Source: Candidatus Saccharimonadota bacterium (lineage in GTDB: Bacteria; Patescibacteriota; Saccharimonadia; Saccharimonadales; Saccharimonadaceae). From it: 64,000 bases of DNA. Position 1 is the stretch's first letter, and each line of letters begins with the position of its first letter. The stretch is taken from positions 105,537 through 169,536 of the forward strand of contig JAQGHF010000002.1 of assembly GCA_028288995.1 (NCBI GenBank), read 5' to 3'. Below, one piece after another: positions 51,991 through 59,628 of this stretch. A program made the position numbers and the translations under genes. The notes below the pieces were generated by a model. That model saw only the letters and a list, made by a program, of their open reading frames with translations. It had not been told where the DNA came from and made no database searches.

Positions 51991-52472
51991 TGAAATACAA
52001 CGAACTAGAAGTTACTGCGAACAAGACCCGCAAGCGTGTTGGACGTGGTATCTCAGCCGGTGGTGGTAAAACTGCTGGTCGTGGTACTAAAGGTCAAGGC
52101 GCTCGTACTGGTAAGAAGCTTGGCGCTACTTTCCAGGGTGGTCAACGAACACTTGTTCGTGCCGTACCTAAGGCTCGCGGATTCAAGAGTCTTCGTACTC
52201 CTGCACAAGTTGTCTACTTAGACACACTGAACGCACTGAAGGGCAAGACGATTGACAACTTCGTTCTTTACGAAGAAGGCTACATCGACACACCATTCCA
52301 TACTGTAAAGGTCATCGTTCGCGGTGAGATTACAGAAAAGGTAACCCTTCATATCGCTAATATCAGCAAAACTGCTGAAGCAGCTGTTGTGAAGGCTGGT
52401 GGTGCATTCGTCAAAACTCCAGTTCCTCTTCGTCAAAGCACGAAGGAAGCTGAAGCAGCTGACAAAAAATAA
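51990..52472 (+). CDS. rplO: 50S ribosomal protein L15
   Basis: The 160-residue protein has the Gly/Lys/Arg-rich N-terminus KRVGRGISAGGGKTAGRGTKGQ and GQRTLVRAVPKARGF. It starts at the last base of the rpsE stop. In most bacteria rpmD (L30) precedes rplO; its absence is a known CPR trait. The unit ends at the terminator at 52491. Confidence 0.96.
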   Translation: MKYNELEVTANKTRKRVGRGISAGGGKTAGRGTKGQGARTGKKLGATFQGGQRTLVRAVPKARGFKSLRTPAQVVYLDTLNALKGKTIDNFVLYEEGYIDTPFHTVKVIVRGEITEKVTLHIANISKTAEAAVVKAGGAFVKTPVPLRQSTKEAEAADKK

Positions 52473-52490
52473 GACGTTCTCGTCTTCATA

Positions 52491-52518
52491 AAAACCTCGG
52501 TTATACGCCGAGGTTTTT
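52491..52518 (+). terminator. Terminator of the rplC-rplO operon
   Basis: AAAACCTCGG (52491-52500) pairs with CCGAGGTTTT (52508-52517). A second small hairpin AAGACG-TTCT-CGTCTT (52471-52486) lies just upstream, starting within the rplO stop. Confidence 0.9.
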
Positions 52519-52568
52519 TGTTGTACATAAATATTGACCAAGCGCAGGTGAAATAGGGTGTTTTATTT

Positions 52569-52597
52569 TTGTCCCACAGTTCAAGATGTAGTATAAT
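52569..52597 (+). promoter_or_regulatory. secY promoter
   Basis: TTGTCC (52569-52574), a 17-base spacer and TATAAT (52592-52597). The leader of about 40 bases contains AAAGGGAC. Confidence 0.65.
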
Positions 52598-52642
52598 AGC
52601 CCTAATTGATCTGAAATACTTAAAGGGACTGAAAGACACACA

Positions 52643-54055
52643 ATGAACTGGAAAACGATTTTTAAATCACTCAAAAACAAAGACATGCAGAAACGACTAT
52701 TAATCGTTCTCGGCATTATTGTTGCCTACCGATTCTTATCTCACATTCCTGTGCCACTCGCAGCGCCGACTGAACTTCGTCAGGTCATCAATAGTGTTGT
52801 GAGTAGCACCGACTTCGGTGGGTTCTTGAACTTGCTCTCTGGTGGTGCGCTTGCCAGTTTCTCGATCGTACTTGTAGGTATGACACCGTTCATTACCGCC
52901 TCTGTTATTACGCAGCTATTAACGAAAGCCATTCCTCGTCTTGAAGAGCTGCACAAGGATGGTGAGTCTGGTCGTAAGAAGATTAACCAATGGACACGTC
53001 TTGCCACGATTCCTCTCGCGATCGTTCAATCTATCGCGTTTATCTATATCCTTCGTCAAACGGTGCTTGCAGGTAACTCAACCATCCTCACGAACGCAAC
53101 GCCGATTGAATGGATTGTTGCCGTTACAGCGATGACTGCGGGTGCAGTGCTCCTTATGTGGCTTGGTGAGCTCATTACCGAGCAAGGTGTCGGTAATGGT
53201 ATCAGCCTTATCATCTTCGCAGGTATTATCAGCCAACTTCCGACAATGCTTTCAACGATTGGCACGGGACTATTTGATACATCTAACGGATCGATGAATA
53301 TATTTGGTTGGTTCACGATTCCGGTGAATCCGACCGTGTTCTTTGTAGCACTCGGAATAGCAGTTGTTTCGTTGGTACTTCTGTATGTGCTCGTGAAGAT
53401 TAACGAAGCTCAGCGTATCATTACCATCAACTATGCAAAGCGTGTTCAAGGTAATAGCAACTATGGTGGTGTGAAGAGCATCCTTCCTGTGAAGCTGATT
53501 GCTGCTGGTGTGATCCCGGTGATCTTCGCTGTCGCGTTCCTGTCACTCCCAGCTTTTGTTGGACAAGTGCTTAAGGCGATGAACAATCCGGCACTCCTTG
53601 GTGTCGCTAATAATTTGATCCTTTGGTTCCAGGCACCGACACCAGGCAACTTCACCGGTTCAACACTTGAGGCCTTCATCTACCCTGCAGCGTACTTCGC
53701 ACTTGTTATTCTCTTTACATACTTCTACACAGGAATTGTCTTTAATGCGAATGAAATTGCAGAGAACCTACAAAAGCAAGGTGGCTTTATCGAAGGTGTT
53801 CGTCCCGGCGCAACAACCGAGAAGTATTTGTCTATGACGGTTAATCGACTTATCCTCTTTGGATCAATCGTACTCGGTCTTATTGCTATCACGCCATTCC
53901 TCGCTGAGTACCTTCTGTATCAACTTGCCGGTATTTCTGGCACAAACCTCTCAATTGGCGGTACAGGGCTTCTCATCGTGGTCTCAGTGGGTCTAGAGTC
54001 ACTTCGTCAGATCAACTCACGTGCACTGATGGTCACGTACGACGACTACAGCTAG
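52643..54055 (+). CDS. secY: Protein translocase subunit SecY
   Basis: The 470-residue channel protein has the ten hydrophobic segments of SecY, the plug/TM2 signature GMTPFITASVITQLL, the GVGNGISLIIFAGII segment and the cytoplasmic loop KQGGFIEGVRPGATTEKYL. With SecE and SecG it forms the Sec channel. It is transcribed from its own promoter after the ribosomal operon terminator. adk and map, often located next, are absent. Confidence 0.97.
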   Translation: MNWKTIFKSLKNKDMQKRLLIVLGIIVAYRFLSHIPVPLAAPTELRQVINSVVSSTDFGGFLNLLSGGALASFSIVLVGMTPFITASVITQLLTKAIPRLEELHKDGESGRKKINQWTRLATIPLAIVQSIAFIYILRQTVLAGNSTILTNATPIEWIVAVTAMTAGAVLLMWLGELITEQGVGNGISLIIFAGIISQLPTMLSTIGTGLFDTSNGSMNIFGWFTIPVNPTVFFVALGIAVVSLVLLYVLVKINEAQRIITINYAKRVQGNSNYGGVKSILPVKLIAAGVIPVIFAVAFLSLPAFVGQVLKAMNNPALLGVANNLILWFQAPTPGNFTGSTLEAFIYPAAYFALVILFTYFYTGIVFNANEIAENLQKQGGFIEGVRPGATTEKYLSMTVNRLILFGSIVLGLIAITPFLAEYLLYQLAGISGTNLSIGGTGLLIVVSVGLESLRQINSRALMVTYDDYS

Positions 54056-54069
54056 GTCGACAGTGAGAG

Positions 54070-54663
54070 ATGCCTTTAGTGATGAATAATCCAGAGGGCG
54101 TCCTACGTGTCACATCGGAATTCGATCACACAGTGATTCCTGACGTTCAATATTACGAGACGCACCGTGATGAAAAAATACGTGATGATTATATTGCATT
54201 CGCGAAATTAATGCGCGACGCTATCGTAAAAGGTTATTCCCCCGACTGGATTGTCATAGACATGCTTGATCAGCTTCCGGTTAGCGGAGGTGATGCAAAA
54301 CGTATGGTTGAATTCATAAACTATTTTTTGCAAGAAAGCGGATCAAGTATTCAGTTTGATGAAAACTTTAATGCATTTACCAATGGCGTAGAAGTTGTAC
54401 ATACAGAAACGACAGAAAATTTTACTAACGCCAAAAAGATCTATGTCGAGCTCCAGGATGATGCCGCACAAAGGCTTGCAGAAATAGCTGTAACAATGCT
54501 GATGAATGGTCGTGGCGTAAGATTTGTCGCTGGCGCAGTCGCTGGAGACGTCGTTGAAGCAAGTCTCGACAATGTACTTGTTGCAAAATATCTTAATGAA
54601 TATCTCGAGGCGAACGGTTTGCCTATGAGATCTGACGCGTATATAAACCTTATAGAGAAATAA
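54070..54663 (+). CDS. Protein of unknown function
   Basis: I do not recognise this 197-residue acidic soluble protein (start MPLVMNNPEGVLRVTSEF). It is probably alpha/beta, with no signal peptide. It lies 14 bases after secY with a GTGAGAG ribosome-site-like stretch, so it is probably co-transcribed. ATG 54082 (MNNPEG) is another possible start. It occupies the place where adk would be, but shows no Walker A motif and is not an adenylate kinase. Confidence 0.65.
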   Translation: MPLVMNNPEGVLRVTSEFDHTVIPDVQYYETHRDEKIRDDYIAFAKLMRDAIVKGYSPDWIVIDMLDQLPVSGGDAKRMVEFINYFLQESGSSIQFDENFNAFTNGVEVVHTETTENFTNAKKIYVELQDDAAQRLAEIAVTMLMNGRGVRFVAGAVAGDVVEASLDNVLVAKYLNEYLEANGLPMRSDAYINLIEK

Positions 54664-54718
54664 TACTCCTTTGCAATGAACCGCTATTTATCTCAGTTTA
54701 AGTAACAGGGGTCATATA

Positions 54719-54747
54719 TTGACTCAAATATATATTAGTGGTATAAT
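54719..54747 (+). promoter_or_regulatory. Promoter of the 142-residue orphan gene
   Basis: TTGACT (54719-54724), a 17-base spacer and TATAAT (54742-54747). The leader holds a perfect hairpin CGATTG-ATCAC-CAATCG (54766-54782). Confidence 0.7.
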
Positions 54748-54799
54748 ATGCGAGCTTTAGTAACTCGATTGATCACCAATCGGGTGAACAACGAACCAA

Positions 54800-54810
54800 G
54801 ACAGAGGATG
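54800..54810. repeat. Left arm of an inverted repeat flanking an orphan gene
   Basis: GACAGAGGATG here is the exact reverse complement of CATCCTCTGTC at 55299-55309. The arms enclose the 142-residue gene and little else. Confidence 0.6.
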
Positions 54811-54817
54811 TGAACCC

Positions 54818-55246
54818 ATGGGATCAGTTGATGATCGCATCAAGCTTTTTGCTGAGGAGCGAGAAGCCGAAGAGGCTGCGGATGCCAAAAAGTGGCTCCG
54901 TATTCTCCGCCACGAGGTCGAGAGCGACGTGTACAACATCGTTGGTCGCTTCGGCAGTCATAAGAAGCGGGAAGGACGCGCGCCGTGGCTCCGTAACAAG
55001 AACTACGACGACACCTACCGTGATTACGGCCCGGAGTCCAAGCACTATCGAACGAAGATTCGAATTGAATACTTCATTCGGCTGTGCCGAGGTGACAAGA
55101 AGTTGTTCCTTGAGGAGTACGCCCGCGCGCTCAACAGGTACTTCCCGATCCCTGGCAACCGCTTCGAGTGGAACCCTCGACTCATCCTCAAGGATGACCG
55201 GGTGACCGTGCTGTACAAGTACAAACTTCGCCCGAAATCCGCATGA
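54818..55246 (+). CDS. Orphan protein of 142 residues, G+C-rich
   Basis: I do not recognise this protein. It starts MGSVDDRIKLFAEEREAEEAADAKKW, is highly charged and mostly helical, with basic and aromatic clusters (KKREGRAPWLRNKNYDDTYRDY) and a beta-like end (DDRVTVLYKYKLRP). Codon choice and composition differ from the ribosomal genes around it: 34 of the 60 bases 54901-54960 are G or C. It has its own promoter, an AGAGG ribosome site and 11-bp inverted repeats on both sides. This suggests acquired DNA inserted between secY and infA (inference). Confidence 0.65.
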   Translation: MGSVDDRIKLFAEEREAEEAADAKKWLRILRHEVESDVYNIVGRFGSHKKREGRAPWLRNKNYDDTYRDYGPESKHYRTKIRIEYFIRLCRGDKKLFLEEYARALNRYFPIPGNRFEWNPRLILKDDRVTVLYKYKLRPKSA

Positions 55247-55298
55247 CCAACCACTTGAGCTCACGAAAGGAGTGTCAATAGATAAGGTCAGCGAGCTC

Positions 55299-55309
55299 CA
55301 TCCTCTGTC
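55299..55309. repeat. Right arm of the inverted repeat
   Basis: CATCCTCTGTC pairs with the left arm at 54800-54810. Between the gene and this arm, CGCATGACC (about 55240) can pair with GGTCAGCG (about 55286), a further stem. Confidence 0.6.
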
Positions 55310-55375
55310 CTTATCCTTGAACTGTTAAATACATCTTAACGGCTGAAGGATGAGTCATAAAACAACTGAAACATA

Positions 55376-55422
55376 TTGACGATAGCGTCAGTTTTGCTAC
55401 AATAAATAGTATAAATACTATT
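55376..55422 (+). promoter_or_regulatory. Upstream infA promoter with two inverted repeats
   Basis: TTGACG (55376-55381), a 16-base spacer and TACAAT (55398-55403). The -35 box lies in TGACG-ATAG-CGTCA (55377-55390), which resembles the rpoB palindrome. A second perfect inverted repeat, AATAGTA-TAAA-TACTATT (55405-55422), covers the predicted start site. Confidence 0.6.
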
Positions 55423-55460
55423 ACATGCCAAAAACGCGCTGTAATATTCTTGTAAGTGGT

Positions 55461-55488
55461 TTACGTACGGAGACACATAGTGTATAAT
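55461..55488 (+). promoter_or_regulatory. Proximal infA promoter
   Basis: TTACGT (55461-55466), a 16-base spacer and TATAAT (55483-55488), 15 bases before the infA ATG. Confidence 0.55.
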
Positions 55489-55503
55489 CTACTACTGTAA
55501 CTT

Positions 55504-55731
55504 ATGGTAGCTCAAAAAGAAGTCATTAAAATGCGAGGTAAGGTGGTGGAAGCACTGCCTAATACGCAATTTAAGATAGAACTTGAGAATGGCCTAAGCA
55601 TCATCGCGCACATTAGCGGAAAAATGCGTAAAAACTATATTCGCTTAGTGCCGGGTGACCAGGTGGACGTTGAGATGACCCCTTATGACCTCACAAAGGG
55701 AAGAATCACGTACCGCCACAAAGACGCCTAG
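55504..55731 (+). CDS. infA: Translation initiation factor IF-1
   Basis: The 75-residue OB-fold protein has the family pattern [41 protein letters not shown] and [11 protein letters not shown] (read in parts). IF-1 blocks the ribosomal A site during initiation. No Shine-Dalgarno site lies in its short proximal leader. It begins the alpha operon: infA, rpmJ, rpsM, rpsK, rpsD, rpoA, rplQ. Confidence 0.97.
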   Translation: MVAQKEVIKMRGKVVEALPNTQFKIELENGLSIIAHISGKMRKNYIRLVPGDQVDVEMTPYDLTKGRITYRHKDA

Positions 55732-55777
55732 CAATAGGCAACAGATCAAATGTAATAACTGGAGTTTTTAATCGTTC

Positions 55778-55894
55778 ATGAAAGTTCGTGCGAGCGTAAA
55801 GAAAATCAGTCCGGGTGACCAAATAGTTCGTCGTAAGGGCATTCTTAGGGTCATCAACAAGAAGAAACCTAAAAATAAGCAAAGGCAGGGTTAA
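55778..55894 (+). CDS. rpmJ: 50S ribosomal protein L36, zinc-free form
   Basis: This 38-residue frame starts [19 protein letters not shown] and ends [12 protein letters not shown], the L36 pattern. The four zinc ligands of the usual form (CxxC...C...H) are all replaced. Its place between infA and rpsM is the normal one. The ribosome site is CTGGAG about 15 bases upstream. Confidence 0.93.
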   Translation: MKVRASVKKISPGDQIVRRKGILRVINKKKPKNKQRQG

Positions 55895-55896
55895 AT

Positions 55897-56283
55897 ATGG
55901 CTCGAATTGCAGGGATTGTAATCCCAGCTGAAAAGCAAGTGCAGATCGCTTTGACGTATATCTACGGCATCGGTCCACACTTCGCATCGACCATCCTTGC
56001 GGCGGCAAATGTTGAGCCGACCACTCGGGTGAAAGATCTCACCGAGACTGAAGAACAACGACTACGTGATCTAATCGATCGTGATTATACCGTAGAAGGT
56101 GACCTACAGCGCTTGGTGACAAATAATATTAAGCGTCTGAAGGACATTAACAGCTACCGTGGCCTACGTCACAAAGCTGGTCTTCCGGTTCACGGTCAAC
56201 GTACTCGTACTAATGCACGAACACGTAAGGGCCGCGCAATCGCCGTTGGTGGCGCGCAACCTAAATCAGCAACTAAGACCTAG
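55897..56283 (+). CDS. rpsM: 30S ribosomal protein S13
   Basis: The 128-residue protein starts [26 protein letters not shown] and ends with the family [24 protein letters not shown] (read in parts). It forms intersubunit bridges in the 30S head. Two bases separate it from rpmJ. Confidence 0.97.
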   Translation: MARIAGIVIPAEKQVQIALTYIYGIGPHFASTILAAANVEPTTRVKDLTETEEQRLRDLIDRDYTVEGDLQRLVTNNIKRLKDINSYRGLRHKAGLPVHGQRTRTNARTRKGRAIAVGGAQPKSATKT

Positions 56284-56304
56284 GGAAGGAACGATTAATT
56301 AATC

Positions 56305-56694
56305 ATGGCAGATTCATCTACAACCAAGAAAAAGCAAAAGCGATCAGTTCCTGCTGGTCAGTTGCACATTCAGGCAACGTTTAATAACACGATTATTAGC
56401 TTTACTGATAAAAAAGGTAATGTCCTTACACAAAGTAGCGCTGGCGCTACTGGATTTCGCGGAAGCAAAAAAGGAACCGCATATGCAGCGCAAGTTGCAG
56501 CTGAGAAAGCCGCAGAAGCAGCTAAATCTCAGTATGGCATCAGTTCCGTTGATGTTTTCGTGAAGGGTGTAGGTATGGGTCGAGACGCAGGTATTCGTGC
56601 GCTTGGTGCATTCGACATTACTATCGATAGTATTAAAGAGGTAACAGGCGTTCCACACGGTGGCGTTCGTCCTCGAAAGGCACGAAGGGGCTAA
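56305..56694 (+). CDS. rpsK: 30S ribosomal protein S11
   Basis: The 129-residue platform protein has HIQATFNNTIISFTDKKGNV, SSAGATGFRGSKKGTAYAAQ and GVPHGGVRPRKARRG. Confidence 0.97.
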   Translation: MADSSTTKKKQKRSVPAGQLHIQATFNNTIISFTDKKGNVLTQSSAGATGFRGSKKGTAYAAQVAAEKAAEAAKSQYGISSVDVFVKGVGMGRDAGIRALGAFDITIDSIKEVTGVPHGGVRPRKARRG

Positions 56695-56697
56695 CAT

Positions 56698-57315
56698 ATG
56701 GCACGAGATACTTCCCCTATTGTTAAACAATCTCGTCGCGAGGGTTATGCACTGCATCCTAAAGCGCACAAGGTTATGGCGAAAAAGACTGGAATTCCAG
56801 GTCAGCACGCCAACGGACGTCAAGGTAAGCCGAGTCTTTACTTGACCCAACTCCGTGAAAAGCAAAAAGTTCGTCGTTTGTACGGTCTTCTTGAGAAGCA
56901 ATTCGCAAAACTCATGGATGAAGCAATTCGCCGTGACGGTCTTGCCGGTGAAAACCTTCTTCAGATGCTTGAACAACGAATGGACAACGCTGTCTACCGT
57001 GCTGGTTTTGCGACTAGCCGACGTGCAGCGCGTCAACTTGTTGGACACGGACACTTTATTCTGAACGGTCGTCGTGTTGATATTCCATCAATCCGTCTTA
57101 AAGCCGGTGACGAGATCGTTGTTCGTCCAAAGAGCACAAAATCAGGTTACTTTACAGTACTTGATGATGTCGTTAAGAACTCTAGCCAAGTTGCACTTAG
57201 CTGGATCAAGAGCGACGCAAAGAAAATGACAATCACAATTACCGGATTGCCAACACGAGCCGAAGCAGAGCCAGATATTAACGAACAGTTAATCGTCGAG
57301 TATTACTCACGTTAA
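56698..57315 (+). CDS. rpsD: 30S ribosomal protein S4, zinc-free form
   Basis: The 205-residue assembly initiator has GQHANGRQGKPSLYLTQLREKQKVRRLYGLLEKQF (read in parts) and an S4 RNA-binding domain (NAVYRAGFATSRRAARQLVGHGHF). The N-terminal region has no cysteine, so it is the C-minus form without a zinc site. It follows rpsK by three bases. Confidence 0.97.
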   Translation: MARDTSPIVKQSRREGYALHPKAHKVMAKKTGIPGQHANGRQGKPSLYLTQLREKQKVRRLYGLLEKQFAKLMDEAIRRDGLAGENLLQMLEQRMDNAVYRAGFATSRRAARQLVGHGHFILNGRRVDIPSIRLKAGDEIVVRPKSTKSGYFTVLDDVVKNSSQVALSWIKSDAKKMTITITGLPTRAEAEPDINEQLIVEYYSR

Positions 57316-57349
57316 TGACTAAATACTAAAGAGTAAGGAGCCTACCACA

Positions 57350-58273
57350 ATGTCAAAAGTCATTCACAACCCAGCACTTGCAAGCGTCGATGAACACAGC
57401 GCTACTAGTGCATCGTTCGTTATTGAGCCTCTACAAGCCGGTTACGGTAACACACTTGGTAACAGCCTTCGTCGCGTTCTTCTTTCAAGCATCAAGGGTG
57501 GCGCTATTGTCGCTTTCCGTATTGAAGGAACAAGCCACGAATTTACAACTGTCCCAGGTATCAAAGAAGATGTCGTCGACATCATGCTTAACCTCAAGAA
57601 CATTAAGCTAAAAGTTTCAACTGATGAACCTATTGAACTTCGTCTTGAGAAAAAGGGAACTGGCACAATTACTGCTGGTGACATCAAAACTACTGGTGAC
57701 GTAGAAATCATCAATAAAGACCAAATTATCGCAACAATCGACGACCCAAAGAAGTCTATTGTTATCGACTTCGTCATTGAATCTGGCCGTGGCTACGAAA
57801 CAATTGAAGAATCAAGCGTGAACCGTCTTCACAGCGACATGATTGCACTTGATGCAGTCTTCAGCCCAGTACTTCGTGTGCGTTACAAGGTTGAAAGCAC
57901 TCGTGTTGGTCAAGAGACTAACCTCGACAAGCTACAACTTAATGTTGAAACTGATGGTTCTATGAGCCCTCGTGAAGCATTCGAAGAAGCCGCCGCTATT
58001 CTTGTTAACCAATACACAGCGCTTGCTGGTTCAACAACTGTTGAAGCTGCACCTGCACTTGGTCAAGATACTGAAGAAGAGTCAAATGAGCTCAACACTT
58101 CAATCGAAGAGCTGAACCTCAGCGCACGTACTGCTAACGCACTCATCAACAACGAAATCCGCACTGTTCGTGACCTTGTCACTCTCAGCGAGCAAGATCT
58201 TCGTGAGTTGAAGGGCTTCGGTAGCAAGGCGCTTGATGAAGTTAAAGATAAATTGGCTGAACTGGAAATCTAG
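57350..58273 (+). CDS. rpoA: DNA-directed RNA polymerase subunit alpha
   Basis: The 307-residue protein has the N-terminal assembly domain (FVIEPLQAGYGNTLGNSLRRVLLSSIKGGAI, read in parts) and a C-terminal domain with LNLSARTANALINNEIRTVRDLVTLSEQDLRELKGFGSKALDEV (read in parts). That domain contacts UP elements and activators. A linker rich in E and T separates them. The length is typical. AGTAAGGAG is the ribosome site. Confidence 0.98.
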   Translation: MSKVIHNPALASVDEHSATSASFVIEPLQAGYGNTLGNSLRRVLLSSIKGGAIVAFRIEGTSHEFTTVPGIKEDVVDIMLNLKNIKLKVSTDEPIELRLEKKGTGTITAGDIKTTGDVEIINKDQIIATIDDPKKSIVIDFVIESGRGYETIEESSVNRLHSDMIALDAVFSPVLRVRYKVESTRVGQETNLDKLQLNVETDGSMSPREAFEEAAAILVNQYTALAGSTTVEAAPALGQDTEEESNELNTSIEELNLSARTANALINNEIRTVRDLVTLSEQDLRELKGFGSKALDEVKDKLAELEI

Positions 58274-58275
58274 AC

Positions 58276-58722
58276 ATGCACCGACACGGATATAAAGGAC
58301 GTAAATTTGGACGAGAACGCGATCAACGACGCGCTCTGCTTAAGGGACTTGCTACAAGTCTCGTCGAGCACGGCAAAATCGAGACCACACTCCCTAAAGC
58401 CAAAGAACTAGTCCGCTACATTGAAAAGCTTATCACCAAAGCTAAAAAGGGTGATCTCGCTAACCGCCGCCGGGTTATTGCTGGTCTTTCGACTCAAGCT
58501 GCTGCATTCCGTCTTGTCGACGTCATTGCACCTCAGCTGACTGGTCGAACCAGCGGTCACGTCCGCGTTGAGCGAACTCGACTACGAGTCGGTGATGGTG
58601 CCCAAATGGCCACTATCGCTTTCGTCGACGAGATCAAAGAAACTCCAGTTGCCGCGACTCCTGTTGCTGCACCTGCGAAGAAACCAGTAGTTAAGAAAAC
58701 TACTGTGAAGGAGACTGCATAA
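58276..58722 (+). CDS. rplQ: 50S ribosomal protein L17
   Basis: The 148-residue protein starts MHRHGYKGRKFGRERDQRRALLKGL (read in parts) and has the family KAKELVRYIEKLITKAKKGDLANRR. A C-terminal Ala/Lys/Pro/Val tail of about 28 residues goes beyond the usual length. Confidence 0.97.
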   Translation: MHRHGYKGRKFGRERDQRRALLKGLATSLVEHGKIETTLPKAKELVRYIEKLITKAKKGDLANRRRVIAGLSTQAAAFRLVDVIAPQLTGRTSGHVRVERTRLRVGDGAQMATIAFVDEIKETPVAATPVAAPAKKPVVKKTTVKETA

Positions 58723-59162
58723 TGGTAAACGCTAAAACTTTTAGTCAAAAGTCAGCTGACATTTCTCGTCAGTGGTACCTTATTGATGCTTCTGAAGCAC
58801 CACTAGGTCGTGCTGCAACCAAGATTGCAAACCTTCTGATCGGTAAATCTAAAGTTACTTACACACCACACATCGATAACGGTGACTACGTCGTTGTTAT
58901 CAACGCCGGTGCGCTTGTTGTGACTGGTGACAAAGAAACTGGTAAAATTTACTACCGACACAGTGGTTTCCCTGGTGGAATCTCTGAGGCAACACTTAAA
59001 GAAGTTCGTTCAAAGAACCCAGAACGAATCATCGAAGCAGCAGTTAAGGGTATGATCCCAAAGAACAAGCTTTCAGCTGACCGTATGGCCCGCCTCCGTG
59101 TGTTCTCTGGCGAAGCTCATACTCACACTGCGCAAACACCTACGAAAGTTGAGATGAAATAA
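58722..59162 (+). CDS. rplM: 50S ribosomal protein L13
   Basis: The 146-residue protein has RQWYLIDASEAPLGRAATKIANLLIGK (read in parts), the family YTPHIDNGDYVVVINA block and the RHSGFPGG segment. It starts at the last base of the rplQ stop. L13 is an early 50S assembly protein. Confidence 0.97.
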   Translation: MVNAKTFSQKSADISRQWYLIDASEAPLGRAATKIANLLIGKSKVTYTPHIDNGDYVVVINAGALVVTGDKETGKIYYRHSGFPGGISEATLKEVRSKNPERIIEAAVKGMIPKNKLSADRMARLRVFSGEAHTHTAQTPTKVEMK

Positions 59163-59163
59163 T

Positions 59164-59565
59164 ATGGCTATTACAGGAACATATTTTTACGGACTCGGTC
59201 GACGCAAGAGTGCAACAGCACGAGCTCGTCTCTATGCTGGTAAGGGCACAGTAACAATCAACGAGAAGCCTGCTGCTGAATATTTTTCAGACAACAAATC
59301 GCAACTTGCTGAAATCACTGACCCACTTGCACTTGTTGGCAAGCAAAAAGACTACGACATCACGATTCGTGTTGCCGGTGGTGGTACTGCAGGACAAGTC
59401 GATGCTATCAAACTAGCCATCGCTAAAGCCCTCACAACCGCTCACTCTGACCTACGTACAACTCTTAAGAAAGCCGAGTTCTTGAAACGCGACTCTCGTG
59501 AGAAAGAACGTAAGAAGTACGGTCTTCGTTCAGCTCGTAAGCGCGAACAATTCTCAAAGCGTTAA
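59164..59565 (+). CDS. rpsI: 30S ribosomal protein S9
   Basis: The 133-residue protein has YGLGRRKSATARARL and ends with the conserved RDSREKERKKYGLRSARKREQFSKR (read in parts), whose C-terminal arginine reaches the P-site tRNA. Confidence 0.98.
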   Translation: MAITGTYFYGLGRRKSATARARLYAGKGTVTINEKPAAEYFSDNKSQLAEITDPLALVGKQKDYDITIRVAGGGTAGQVDAIKLAIAKALTTAHSDLRTTLKKAEFLKRDSREKERKKYGLRSARKREQFSKR

Positions 59566-59581
59566 TATATACGTTTTATGG

Positions 59582-59611
59582 AAAAGAACCCCTATCAGGG
59601 GTTCTTTTTTT
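59582..59611 (+). terminator. Terminator of the infA-rpsI operon
   Basis: AAAAGAACCCC (59582-59592) pairs with GGGGTTCTTTT (59598-59608), followed by more T residues. Confidence 0.9.
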
Positions 59612-59615
59612 AAGT

Positions 59616-59621
59616 TATAAT
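59616..59621 (+). promoter_or_regulatory. -10 box of trpS
   Basis: TATAAT (59616-59621) ends 7 bases before ATG 59629. The upstream terminator occupies the -35 region, whose T tract may serve as a weak -35 box. Confidence 0.5.
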
Positions 59622-59628
59622 ACATCTA

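Noticed and set aside
54070..54663. Adenylate kinase in its usual place after secY
   Set aside because: The protein has no GxxGxGK P-loop and no adenylate kinase signature.
56344..57054. Minus-strand open frame of 236 codons opposite rpsK and rpsD
   Set aside because: It is an antisense shadow of two certain ribosomal protein genes with biased codons.
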